A stretch of 64,000 nucleotides of DNA, from the NCBI GenBank assembly GCA_024516155.1, contig JAJJXM010000048.1:310001-374000 (forward strand). Reading direction: 5' to 3'. A program made the position numbers and the translations under genes. How positions within the stretch are numbered: the first letter of the stretch is position 1; every line of letters starts with the position of its first letter. The notes under the pieces were generated by a model, which was not told the DNA's origin, ran no database searches, and was given only the letters and a program-made list of their open reading frames with translations. The DNA is from Pyronema omphalodes. Taxonomy: Eukaryota; Ascomycota; Pezizomycetes; Pezizales; Pyronemataceae. Shown here piece by piece: positions 1 through 11,080 of this stretch.

Positions 1-822
1 ACCCAAACCCTGTCATCGCAGTTTCGTCGCTGACAGGCTGAAGCAACCTACCTTTGGCTCTATTTTGCCTATGAACCAAATTTAGTATTTCTATTTACTC
101 ACTTTCCGTCATTTCTCCCGCTGTGATAAGTTCAGAGTATCTAACAATTTTCATAGTTTGTATCCCTGATAGCCTTTTACTCCTTCCTTTCTTTCTGAAC
201 GACATGCCGAAAGACTATACTTAAAAATCTTTAATTTTCTTTGAATTTCTTGAACATTTCCAACCTTCAGGGTCCGATGTATGCTATGGTGTCGGACACT
301 TCGTCGAGGTAGCGTGACAGGGGTCACCGAGCAGAATAACACCCCCCCACGCCAAAACTTTCAGCAGAAAAGAGTTTCTAAAAACTTATAACAATGATAG
401 AATAGAAGTTAGAGAATAATTATTGATTCCGGTGCGATTTGGAGGCGTGGTTGTGGCTCTGAAAACTTTGGAAGATCACCTGTTTTTAGGTGTGGGCAGG
501 GTAAGTTCCACCGCATCACTAGGTGCATAAAATGCGGCTCAATCGAACACCATACCTACTTAAGACTAGGTGTTTCGAGTGATAATACATGATGACATAC
601 AATCATACCATTATTCATCGGTCAATGCTTACTAAGTACGAGTGATATCACATGATGTTATATAAAATGCGTCATTATTCATCACTCGGTGCTTAGTAAG
701 GGTGAGTTGCAAATTGGACATTCGCCAAGCCTTGCCAAGGCGCTTCCTTGACTAAATGTCCGTCACCATACAGTCTGCATACATTTCGAGGCTCTAGCTG
801 TTACATATGAGTCTAGCCGGCG
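1..822. other. intergenic, no gene seen
   Basis: No open frame here reads like protein. It contains an imperfect direct duplication of about 65 bp, described separately at 568-705, and ends at a long octamer array. I see no other feature. Confidence 0.5.
568..705. repeat. imperfect direct repeat, two ~65 bp copies
   Basis: Two adjacent copies share the order: CGAGTGAT, then ACATGATG, then a short variable stretch, then CATTATTCATC, then GGT(C)AATGCTTA or CGGTGCTTAGTAAG. The first runs about 570-636 and the second about 637-705. The divergence is mainly substitutions, so this is an old local duplication and not a satellite. No function is visible. Confidence 0.6.
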
Positions 823-1171
823 ATTTATTCATTTATTCATTTATTCATTTATTCATTTATTCATTTATTCATTTATTCATTTATTCATTTATTCATTTAT
901 TCATTTATTCATTTATTCATTTATTCATTTATTCATTTATTCATTTATTCATTTATTCATTTATTCATTTATTCATTTATTCATTTATTCATTTATTCAT
1001 TTATTCATTTATTCATTTATTCATTTATTCATTTATTCATTTATTCATTTATTCATTTATTCATTTATTCATTTATTCATTTATTCATTTATTCATTTAT
1101 TCATTTATTCATTTATTCATTTATTCATTTATTCATTTATTCATTTATTCATTTATTCATTTATTCATTTT
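823..1171. repeat. octamer satellite (ATTTATTC)n, ~349 bp
   Basis: About 43 head-to-tail copies of ATTTATTC with no visible interruption. Because 8 is not divisible by 3 and this strand of the unit has no stop in any phase, all three plus frames read the same cyclic peptide (FIYSFIHL). The 167-residue ORF here is therefore a repeat artefact and not a gene. Confidence 0.95.
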
Positions 1172-1540
1172 ACTTTCCTCGGAGGCCACCTCGCCGGGTG
1201 TTCTCCCCTATCCTCCTTTCTACCCTTCCCCTTTTCCTGTTTTCCTGTTTTCCTGTTTTCTTGTTTCCTTGTTTTTTTTTTCCGCCTTTGTTTCCTCCAG
1301 CGAGTCGTGAGTCTATCCGGTATCTGCCAGATAGCGTAGATTATTCCTTGGGCCTGTTACCGCGCTAGCCCCTTCTTGTTTGAAGTTTCTATTCTCGTTG
1401 TTACATCATACTTAGACAGCAAGGTGCGGACATAGATACCCGTGCCTAAAGATGGTGGCGCTAGTAATAGCTAATGATGGCATTTACTTTTCCTTAGTCG
1501 GTAGTTTTGAAATTCCGGAATCGTGAAGCAAAGCTAGTTG

Positions 1541-1597
1541 CCCCCCCCCCCCCCCCAAAAAAAAAAAAAAAATATATATAATCCCCCCCCCCCCCCC
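1541..1597. repeat. C16-A16-TA-C15 homopolymer cluster
   Basis: A run of 16 C, then 16 A, a short TATATATA stretch and a further run of 15 C. It is low complexity only. Assembly length errors are likely at such runs. Confidence 0.9.
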
Positions 1598-2399
1598 GCC
1601 CCCGAAATTTGCAACTCGGACACACCATATCAACAAATCAAATAAAAAAAATGTATAATCAAGTAATCAAGCCCTGAATAACGAAATACATTTCCTCCAA
1701 TGCATCATCAAAACCACCCTGCAATACCATTATCCCGTGATATCGTTATCCCGTGATACATTCTCAAGCCTCAATCAATCTATCAATTCCAAATCAGTAT
1801 CAATAACGCATCCGAGGACCGAGGCACGAAACTATAAAAGAATCTCAGCGACAAGATGAATTTATCCCCCCCCCCCCCCCCCCCCCGTAGCAAAAACCAA
1901 CCAACCCTCCCCCGCAGACCGTCTCAGCACCAAAAAAAAAAAACAAAACAAAAACAACCCCCCCCCCCCCCTCAGCAACCAGACCCAAGAACCAAGAACC
2001 AACACTGCATGGGTGGGGGGTGGGGGGTGGGGGGGGGGGGGTGTGGGGGAGGTGGGGAGGGGGGGAGGTGGGGAGGTATTACCGCCACATCTCCATATCT
2101 CCACTCCCCATTCCCATCAAAACCCTTCCCATCAAAAACCCCCGCCCATCGTTTCCTGATAGTCCCTGCTAGTCCTACAGATGCCCCAAAAGTACAATAT
2201 TTCCCATCTCCCGCAACCTCTGATCTGTTGATATTTGACAGTTAAAAGTTGAAAGTTAAAAGTTGCAAGTTGAAACAAATCTGTATATTCCGCTATATAA
2301 TATGATACAAACGAAAAACGGCGTTTGTTAATTCCGCGGCCCGCCATATGATATACATGGATAGTAAATTTCTCCCCAGCCCTGGACTTGGACTTTGGA

Positions 2400-2490
2400 C
2401 TTTGGTCTTTGGATATTGGATATTGGATATTGGATATTGGATATTGGTTCTTGGTTCTTAGATATTGGATATTGGATATTGGATATTGGA
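2400..2490. repeat. heptamer repeat (TTGGATA)n
   Basis: Two blocks of four to five copies of TTGGATA are separated by two TTGGTTC-type variants and a TTAGATA unit. The tract lies just left of a C13 run and the GAGATTT heptamer array. Confidence 0.85.
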
Positions 2491-2531
2491 TGTTATTTCC
2501 CCCCCCCCCCCTCATGAGTCATGGCTGCTGG

Positions 2532-2740
2532 TTGAGATTTGAGATTTGAGATTTGAGATTTGAGATTTGAGATTTGAGATTTGAGATTTGAGATTTGAGA
2601 TTTGAGATTTGAGATTTGAGATTTGAGATTTGAGATTTGAGATTTGAGATTTGAGATTTGAGATTTGAGATTTGAGATTTGAGATTTGAGATTTGAGATT
2701 TGATACTTGATACTTGAGATTTGAGATTTGATACTTGAGA
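2532..2740. repeat. heptamer repeat (GAGATTT)n
   Basis: About 24 nearly perfect copies of GAGATTT are followed by variant GATACTT units at the right end. On the minus strand it reads as a periodic Asn-Leu-Lys-Ser-Gln-Ile-Ser peptide, which explains the ORF there. Confidence 0.93.
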
Positions 2741-3421
2741 CTAGAGTGGCAATGGCAATGGCAACTGGGGGGCGGGTGGGTAGGTGTGTGGTGGGTGGAT
2801 GTGGGTGTATGTATGGGTGTGGTGGGTGGGTGTATGGTGGGTGGGTTGGTGTATACATATTCCTCGGAAAATATTTCATCTCAGACCTGCAGAGCTACAG
2901 AGCTACAGAACTACAGAGCTTTTGGTAGGTGGAGATGATGGGGATGATGGGGATGGGTGATGATGGGGAAAGAAACTTGATATAACGCAATGGATTTACT
3001 GCATATGATAGGTAAGAATGGTATGTTGGGTACACTTGACATATACTGCAGATGACGGATGTGATAGGTATAATCGGTGTAATAACGATAGGTATGATAA
3101 GGATAGGTATAATAACGAAAATAACACAAAATAACAACAATAAGAAAAATAACAAAAATAACTGCTTCCTTCCTTCCTTTCTTCATTCCTTCCTTCTTCA
3201 TTCCTTCATCCTTCGTCCACTCCACGGTTTCCCCAATGTTTCCCCAATTGTTTCAACTTTTACAACTTTTCCAACCTGGTAAATTCATCTCTGGGTATAT
3301 ATATAATAATCTATCTGCTCAGGGTATATTTTACTCCTCCTGTCTCCCCACCATCGCTTCCGTTCTACTCTCATGCTACTACAACTCGCTCCAAAAAGTC
3401 TCCCGCAACCAGAGACACGTT

Positions 3422-5031
3422 TTACAACTTCGCCTTAGGCTGCTTCAACATAGCCTCCGCAACAATTCTCCTCTGAATCTTTCCAGTCGCAGTCTTGGGC
3501 ATATGTTCGGTAAAGAACCATTGAGCCGGGACCTTAAACTTCGACAACTTCTCCCCGACAAACGCCTTCAATTCCTCCACACTAACATTCTGACCCTGTT
3601 TGACAACAACCGCAGCAGCAACCTCCTGTCCATAAAGCTCCGAGTCCACCGCAAACGACACCGCCTCCGCAACCTTCGGATGAGCCGAGATAGCATTATC
3701 CACCTCAATAGGAGAAATCTTTTCACCTCCGCGGTTAATAAGCTCCTTAATCCTTCCCGTAATAACCACATACCCATCCTCATCAAGTTTTCCCTGATCA
3801 CCGGTCCTAAAGAATCCCTCCTTGGTGAAGGATGATGCGTTGGCGGACGGGTTGTTGATGTATCCCTTGGTTACGTTGATTCCCCGGATACAAATTTCGC
3901 CTTCTTTTCCTTTTGGTACCTCGTTTCCGGCGTCGTCGAGGATCTTGACTTCGACTCCTTGGCCGACACCTACGGTGCCGGGTTTGCGTTTATGCGGAGG
4001 GAGAGGGTTGGAGGTCATTTGGTGGGCGGCTTCGGTCATGGCGTAGGCTTCGAGGACGGGGGCTTTTAGGGCGGATTCGAGTTGGTGGAAAGTAGTGGGG
4101 GAGAGCGGGGAGGAGCAGGAGCGGATAAAGCGGATCTTGGGGATGGGGGAGGGGAGGGGAGACTTGAGAAGGATTTGGTGGATGGTGGGAACGGCGGTGT
4201 ACCAGTTTGCCCGGTGGAAGGTGAAGTCGCGCCAGAAGGTTGAGGCGGAGAATTTGGGGGGGACGATTACGGTTCCGCCGGCGGAGAGGGGTGCGAGGAA
4301 TCCTGCTAGAAGACCGTGGACGTGGAATAAGGGCATCACGAGGTAGGTACGGTCCTCTGGGGAGAGCTTGTAGGTGTTGCGGATGTTTTCTGGGGGGGTT
4401 GTCAGCAAATGGTGTATAAGTTTATGGATATGGGATTTTTTTGTTTCTGGAGCATACCCATGGTTCTGGTCAAGTTGCGGTGCGTCAAAGGAACTGCCTT
4501 AGGACGACCGGTGGTACCGGAGGTGTGAAGGACCAACGCGACATCGTCGGGCTCCGCGGTAACGACAGGAGCAGATCCCTTGAGGTTTCCGGGAACGAGA
4601 AGCTCAAGAGCAATTTTGTCCTGGCGAGGGCACCACCAGGTCTCGGCGACGGCGGCACCGTAGCGAGCAGCGGCACGGACGGCGGGTGCGTTGGCCTTTA
4701 CTGCTCCCCGGGGAACAATGACAAGCGCGCTCTTGATGTCGTCGATGTAGAATTCAAACTCGGACTGCTTGTAGGCGGGGTTCAAGGGAGCTGCAATGGA
4801 ACGCTGGGCAGCAACTCCAAGGAAGGAGACGATGAATTCGAGGTTGTTGGGAAGGGCGATAGAAACAGCCGAGCCGGCGTTGATTCCGAAGCTTGCGAGA
4901 CGTTCCTGGAAGCCGACGATAAGGCGGTTAAGGTGCTCGTAGCTGATGGTGAGACCAGCGGCATCGTTAGGAACGATAACGGCCTCGCTCTGTGACTTGG
5001 GGCAGAAACTGTTTGATAATGTTGTAGACAT
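3422..5031 (-). CDS. pcs60: peroxisomal AMP-binding acyl/oxalyl-CoA synthetase (PCS60-like), 513 aa, two exons
   Basis: Exons are 5031-4458 and 4389-3422. A 68-nt intron (4390-4457, GTATGC...CCCCAG) restores the frame as RTM-ENIRNTY. The protein is an adenylate-forming (ANL superfamily) ligase that activates a carboxylate with ATP and then CoA. Visible motifs are TSGTTGRPK (170-178), AYAMTEA (307-313), TGD (387-389), GRIKELINRGGEKISP (403-418) and the C-terminal catalytic lysine K495 in TATGKIQRR. It ends in AKL, a type 1 peroxisomal targeting signal. The length is close to yeast Pcs60 (about 540 aa), which in yeast and plants is an oxalyl-CoA synthetase. Membership of the family is clear. 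Oxalate as substrate is inferred from overall resemblance to that subfamily. It is divergently oriented to the gene at 6211. Confidence 0.93.
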
Positions 5032-6210
5032 TGTGTTTTGTGGTGATGTTTTGTTGTTCAGGTTTGAAAGCTGGCGAGAAGACAGACATGACGTGCTAAT
5101 ATCACAAGTTCATAGCCGACCGGTGGCGCGAAGCCTGCCGAGAAACCGTTTAGCTGCAGGAAGCTTGTATGACACTACCCCACACACATTCCCGAAACTT
5201 CCCCAGAATCCCGGTGAAAGGGCGACGAAACCGGTCATAAAATGTGCGTTTTGGATTGTTGGACGGATGAGTAACAAATTTCCATAGTTTGATGGGCATT
5301 GAAAACGGAATGCACTTAATTGAGCTGGTGGATGTGAATTGACTTTGACGGTTTGCAATAGGTATTATTTTACGATGACTCAAATGGGCATGTTTTCGAG
5401 ATGACTCTTTTTAATGACGGCTGGAAAAGGAATTATTTCGAAATTACCAAATAACTCTCTAACCGTCTTACGACCTCCCCACGTTTTCATGACTCAATAG
5501 CTCGTCTTAGATCCAGCCCAATGCTGATCCGGGGAAAGCTACTCCTCGTCAACAGGCCGCACTTCGCCTTTCAACGGACTTTTCCAGCCGGCGCCGTCGG
5601 TCTCCCCGCGGGGTTTTTGATCACCTTGACCGAGGAACTGGAAACTCACACGACACTCTTTCGGTAATCTTTCCGCATGAAACCATGAAATTCGGTCATT
5701 TGCACTCACTCGCGTCCGATTTTCTCCGTGTTGCATTATTTTCCGCGGTTGGAATATGACTCGCGCGTTTGCCCGGGAAAGTTGAATGTTTTACCAAAGC
5801 CGATGAGGGAGATGCACGGCTTACACAATCATCCGCAAAATGGTGAAATCCACATCCTGTTTTACCAGCTGCAATAGGACGAAAGTATTATGATTTCCAT
5901 GGCTCAGACAAATCCATACGCGTGTGTGCTACACGACGCCACTTACAGGCCAATATAGCTTCCATATGTTATGATTGGTGCATCTGCCAATATCTAAGGG
6001 TTGGGGTTCTCAAGCTTATTGCGACCGTCCGTGGTCCTTGAACCGTTACGACTGGCAACGCGTGGTGATCCTCCATTTTCTACTTTTTGACAAAAAAAAC
6101 CCCTCTTTAATTTTGCTACTTCTAGCTTCTTTTTAGATTAATTTTCATTTCTTAATCTTTTTTATAGCTCGATACGTCTTGCTATTCACGACCAATCATC
6201 ACCCCTCGCT
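5032..6210. promoter_or_regulatory. divergent promoter region
   Basis: The 1.2 kb gap between the ATG of the minus-strand PCS60-like gene and the ATG of the plus-strand MGFFCC gene must hold both 5' regions. A T/A-rich stretch lies at 6090-6170 just upstream of the right-hand start. The ORFs here look like chance frames. I did not identify specific operator sites. Confidence 0.45.
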
Positions 6211-8661
6211 ATGGGCTTCTTTTGTTGCCGCAAGAAAGCCCAGGCGGCACCACCAACTCCAGAATCACCAAAATCGTTAAAGATTCCCAAGAAATCTCTC
6301 CCACGGTCTCAGGCCTCAAAGAAAAATATTGAGCAGTTTTATCGCGAAGGAAAAGAGCTTCGCCGCGCTGAGCAAGAGGAACAGGAACGGAATAACTTAC
6401 GTGCTGCACTAAGACAGGAGTATGACAGAGACGAATTTGAATATGATGAGGACATGCAGGATATTCGACTACCACGAATCTCGACATCACGAACTGGAAG
6501 TATCTCACGGGCGAGCGCACCACGTAGCTCAAACGAGCAGACTGTGGTCGATCCAACATACAGACACCGGTAGTTTCAATCCTTCGTAACGTTGTGAATT
6601 TACTGACAGGCACCAAGGGCATACTCATTTGAAACGACTACTGACAGGATGGGTGTACGGCTGAAGGGTGCGGTTGCCGATTCTCCGGCTTCCGAGAGAA
6701 CAGAATTACTTTCAGAGTTACCCACTCCAACTCAAGGTGTTGGCAGAAATCCCTACGTCACCGAACAGAACATTTATGACCAAGCGCGGGCTAGTTACGG
6801 AGAGCTACCTGCACCGAAGATGCCATTCGGTGCACGTAAAGGCAGCATCGGTACAACATACACTATGGAGAGCGTAGATAATTTGCCCCAGAGGGGAATA
6901 ACAAATCTGCCAACCGCAAGTAGTTACAATGCTTTAGTGCAATACAATACTTCTTGGTTAGATATGTCCGACAGAGAACTTACACCGAAAGCTTCTAGAA
7001 TTCTCTTGCGGCACCAGGAATCCGCCCAGAATGACAGATCAGAAACCCCCAACAAAGACTTTGGCCGTTTGGATGCTGCCATGGCAGAAAAGCCAAAAGG
7101 AGGAAAGCACCGGCTTGGATTTCCCTCGGAGGAGCTATTTTCTCGCTTACCTGCTTTGCTAAGGTCTTCCACCAGCACGTTATTGAGCTCTCCCGCCACG
7201 GCAAAGAACTTGAGCAATGTGCCATCCGACGACAGAAATCTCAACCAGAGGTACAGCCAGCAGTCTCTAAGACAAATGCGGATACCTACTCACAAGCCGT
7301 CAATGTCGCAAATTGGTAATGTAGGACCAACACTACAGCGATATGATAGCTCGTCTTCTTTCTATCCATCGGCTGCTCAATCGAAGGAAGGCTCCATGGT
7401 GGACTTCTCTACTAGAGATCCCGGTTACGGGTCATTCCGACGGAAATCAATTGACCAAGCACGCGCATCGCGGATGAAAGGCGAGGAACCTCCCGCGATA
7501 AGAAACTTTACTTTGCCCTGGAATGGTGTTGGTGGTTCTTCAGCTTCAGGTAGTTTACGGAGGGGCTCTGCAGCCGAGACAGTTTTCGAAGAAGAACACG
7601 TCGATCCGCCCGCTCCAGTTGCTTCTCAGCCAGCTTCAGTGAGGGGAAGGAAAGTTACTAAGGCTCAGGAAGTCAAACCGCGCGGGAAATCAGCAAGTCG
7701 TGCCTTTGCTGGAATACGCAACTTTGTCAAATCGGGAGTTACCGGAGCTGAGTACAAGAGCTCGAGTATGGTCAATCTTCATGCATACGAGGGAATGGAT
7801 GCCAGGGTCTCGCTTGATAATCCTCAAATCATTAGAACGGGTAGACATGTTAGCAATCCCGTACAGTCAACAAGAGGCCGTCCATCGGCTCAACTACCCG
7901 AGAGTTGGCGTTCTACGGAGGAAATTGATTTGGTGCAGGCAGTTACCGAACAACAAGCCACACCAAAGAGGTCTGCATCAATAAAAGAACAGAGATCAGC
8001 CAACCTTCGACACATGGCATCCACGGAGACAGACAGTCCCGGCAGATTTGACCACATAGGAGAACCAGATAGACTTGACGTTAGAAGACCGACATTGAGA
8101 AAATCCTTCACTCACAGCATGGCAAAAATCAAGGAGAAGGTCAGCATATCCGGATTCAAAGGTAACAAAGCACCCCAAACAGACAAGATGGTCATACGCA
8201 GCAGAACCGGAACCTTTGAACGCGAAGATTCCGACAGCGAGGAAGAGTATCAAGCAGCTCCACGCAAGAGGAGCCACAGCCAAACCGTTCCCTCCCGTTA
8301 TTCCTACGGTGAGGAGCGACGAAAGACTTCAACCGAAAAGAGGAAGGGATTACGTCGTTCTAATACAGCACGGACAATGCCATCCCGAACTTCTAGTGCT
8401 GCGTATAGCAAGAAACGCGATAAGCGTTATGATGATTGTGTTCAGGAACCGATTTTTCCGATTAGAAATAATAATGCTGGAAGATATGATGGGTTGGATG
8501 GATTGGGAGAGGGTGCTGAGTATCCGGTGAATGTTCATGATGGTGCGGATTTGAGAAGACCGGGACCGAGACCGAGTTATCTCGCAGAGGAATATGCTGG
8601 TGAAAGGGAGTTTTGGAGATCGCAAAGTGCCGTGGAATTAAGTATTGGGACAGCAAGGTAA
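6211..8661 (+). CDS. uncharacterised protein with N-terminal MGFFCC acylation-like signal, 790 aa, two exons
   Basis: Exons are 6211-6569 and 6648-8661. The 78-nt intron (6570-6647, GTAGTT...TGACAG) joins ...TYRHR to MGVRLKG in frame; a nearer acceptor at 6609 would shift the frame. I do not recognise the family. The N-terminus Met-Gly-Phe-Phe-Cys-Cys-Arg-Lys-Lys fits an N-myristoylated glycine followed by palmitoylatable cysteines and a basic patch, so attachment to the plasma membrane or an endomembrane is inferred. Residues about 35-75 are highly charged and probably helical or coiled-coil. The remainder is Ser/Arg/Pro-rich and looks disordered, with many R-x-x-S-type sites and one short conserved-looking basic segment (SRAFAGIRNFVKSG). 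No catalytic motif is seen. A scaffold or signalling role is possible but not shown. Confidence 0.8.
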
Positions 8662-10806
8662 TTTTTAACTTCGATGCTCATCTGGTGAGGTCATTACCAC
8701 GGAAAAGATAATTATGATGCCTGGTTTGTTATCTTGGATCTTGGGTAGTAGTTGTACTGATACTAGATGTTTTTTTTTTGCTTATGTTTATCTTTAACAA
8801 ATACTATTTTTGGGGTGGACAGGTTTGGAATTATTTTTTATTCATTGATAATAAATAGAGAGGCTATTAGCTTATGGATATTAGATATCCGTTACATGGA
8901 CGATTTTGTAACTTTTTTTCTTTTGTAGTAAAAGAAAGGAAATAGTTTATTGGAATTGTTGGATGATATTTTTATTTTTTGAAAAATATCCACCTCTGCA
9001 TCGTGAGTCGTGAGATTGCCGTTGTTGTGGTTACCGTTATTGTGATATGCGGAATAGCGTCCGGGGAATTTTATGGCATAGTTGTGGGGGTTTGGTATTA
9101 AAGTTACAGTCAGACCTCCCAGTCATACAAACCAATTCAAAATGATGGCCAAAACGGACTGTACGGACTCTTGGAATATGAGAACTGTACGGCCACCCCG
9201 TTCAGTTTACTATCAGTAATATAAACTGGTTTAACTGCGAAAACCAGTTAACTAAATGCAAGCCTTGGCAAACCAACCAGATGAACTGTTGGAAACTGTG
9301 AAAACTGCTTTTTCTAAAGGAACTGGTTTATGAAAAAGGGGAAATAAATATTATTATGTGTGTATATACGGAACGAAATTCTGTGTTAATCAGGTCCCTT
9401 GGGTTGCCAGAAATCATAACGGACGCCTATGAGGGAAGATCTTGGGCCCCTCAATGGCTTTTGGAGTGTCTGTGGGTATTCAATGAAGGTTCGATAGAAT
9501 GATTATCTACTTGCATTCTGAAAGCGGTAGATCAGACTTGGGGGAAGCGAAAAAATCGAAAGAATCGAAGGAATCGAAGGAATGTTCACTGCTGTTTTGG
9601 AAAGGATTGGGGGATCTGGTTATTAGAAACTGCTGGGTTATGGAGGGTTGAGATACCGGCAGGCTCGGCTACTGATGGGTTGAAGGTTGAAGGTTGAAGA
9701 TATTGTTTATTCCTGCAAAACTGGTTCTTGGGGCGGTGAAACGGGTTTGTATATGAGGTTATGTAGGTGTTTACTACAAGAGAGGATGTGGTCTGTTTCG
9801 GATTACGGCTGGTCTATTTGCTTGCTACCACAACGCCAACTGTTGGTACACAACTCCAACTGTTGATAAACTGGTTACTCGTGCCTACTAGCGCCACCAT
9901 AGGCACGAACATATAATGTGACGGGTTTCGACTATATATATGATGTGATCTTAAGAATATGAAACTCGCCTATGATTCCCGCAAGAGCAGCCTGGGATAA
10001 ACAATATTCCTAGTGATGCAGTTAATGTTATCCTGTGACAGCAATATTCTGACATGTTTCCTCTTTCCTCTGCCTGACCCTTCACAGATATGTGCTGGAA
10101 CACAAAGTTCATTGGGGCAAGCAGAAGATATTTTCTTGCCGATTGGAGGATTTGTCGAGTAATTTCACCTCTACAATATATCATGGGTTGTAACATCAGG
10201 ATAATAACTCTCGAATTCTTGACCAGCTACTTCTGTATTGAGAGGTTTCTACACAATCACCAGTTTTTTCGGTTTGATTTCAATTTCTTGGGTTGGGCCT
10301 TGCTAAACTTAATATTATGACATAATATGGTACAGTTGTGATATATATCGGAGGCTCTAACTTTTACCCCAGGATTTCGCTGGGAATCGTCCCAGAGCGT
10401 ACATGATATCTTGGGCCTGTTGTCAGTGGTCACCCTTATTCCTTATACTGGTTTTACTTCTCGTCTGTACATTTGGAGCCCTGTTTGCTATTTTTCCACT
10501 GGCCTCTCTGAACTAGCCTGTCTCATCTCTCCTCACTTAACTGGTCTTCTACTTCTCACCTGGCCTCTGTCTTTAACGCTACCTTATTGTCTCTACTCCT
10601 TTGCTGCCCTTCTTTTCACTCGTCTTATTTCTTCTTCGGCTTTTACATCACAGTTTATCTTTCTCACTTTGCCAATCCTTCCGCCATTTATGTTCATATG
10701 TGTCTGTGTCTGTGTTTCATGTTTTTTTTTTTTTTTTTTTTTTTTTCGAATGGAGCAGCATTAACTTTCATGTTAATTCAGAAAAACTTTCTGCACATTC
10801 TAAGAA
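8662..10806. other. intergenic, no gene seen
   Basis: This holds the 3' flank of the preceding gene, with T-rich sequence and a hairpin at 9220-9255. ORFs at 9951-10196 and 10411-10764 are hydrophobic or low-complexity and do not look conserved. A T-tract of about 26 nt lies at 10721-10746. Confidence 0.5.
9220..9255. repeat. inverted repeat AACTGGTTT / AAACCAGTT
   Basis: A 9-bp perfect arm (AACTGGTTT) is followed about 8 nt later by its complement AAACCAGTT. Further copies of AACTGGTTTA lie nearby at about 9322, and a related CTGGTTTAACTG occurs at 13662. It could form a small hairpin or be a paired binding site. Confidence 0.55.
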
Positions 10807-11080
10807 TCAATCAGTGCTCCTCAGCCTGTTCTCATTCTTTCCGAGCCATTCCTTGATATCCTCGTGATGTTTCTGAAGCTCAGATCAGTCTCAGTAATGA
10901 CAAAATCCTCCTTGGGAGGCTTTTCAAAACCTTCTCTGCTTCCTTCCATTGTTTTTCTGCTTTGAGCTTATTCAAATCCGCTTTATATATCTCCTTGCAC
11001 AGTGTGTCAAGATTCTTCTTCTTCCCAATAAAACCGCAGTTGCTTAACTTCATCCCATAGCGTCTCGTCGACTATATCTG
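10807..11080 (-). pseudogene. decayed coding remnant, charged helical protein, family unknown
   Basis: Read on the minus strand, protein-like segments succeed one another in different frames: DETLWDEVKQLRFYWEEEE, then NLDTLCKEIYKADLNKLKAE, then a Lys/Glu-rich stretch to EAEKV, and finally ELQKHHEDIKEWLGKNENRL ending at a stop near 10807. Each segment is stopped in its own frame and the next continues in another. There are no GT/AG pairs at suitable spacing, so frameshift decay is more likely than introns. The composition is Lys/Glu-rich and helical. I do not recognise the family. Confidence 0.35.

Larger units (their letters stand above)
1172..3421. other. intergenic, simple-repeat rich
   Basis: No convincing gene. 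The stretch is built from homopolymers (C21 at 1866-1886, C14 near 1958, G-rich 2011-2090, C13 at 2499-2511), a TTGGATA heptamer series (2400-2490), a GAGATTT heptamer array (2532-2740) and a GGTGGGTGT-type region (2765-2850). The right end is the 3' flank of the PCS60-like gene. Confidence 0.6.

Noticed and set aside
807..1310. 167-residue ORF of repeating FIYSFIHL
   Set aside because: Direct translation of the octamer array with C-rich tail; all three frames give the same peptide.
1856..2245. Pro/Gly-rich ORFs on both strands
   Set aside because: Built from C and G homopolymer runs.
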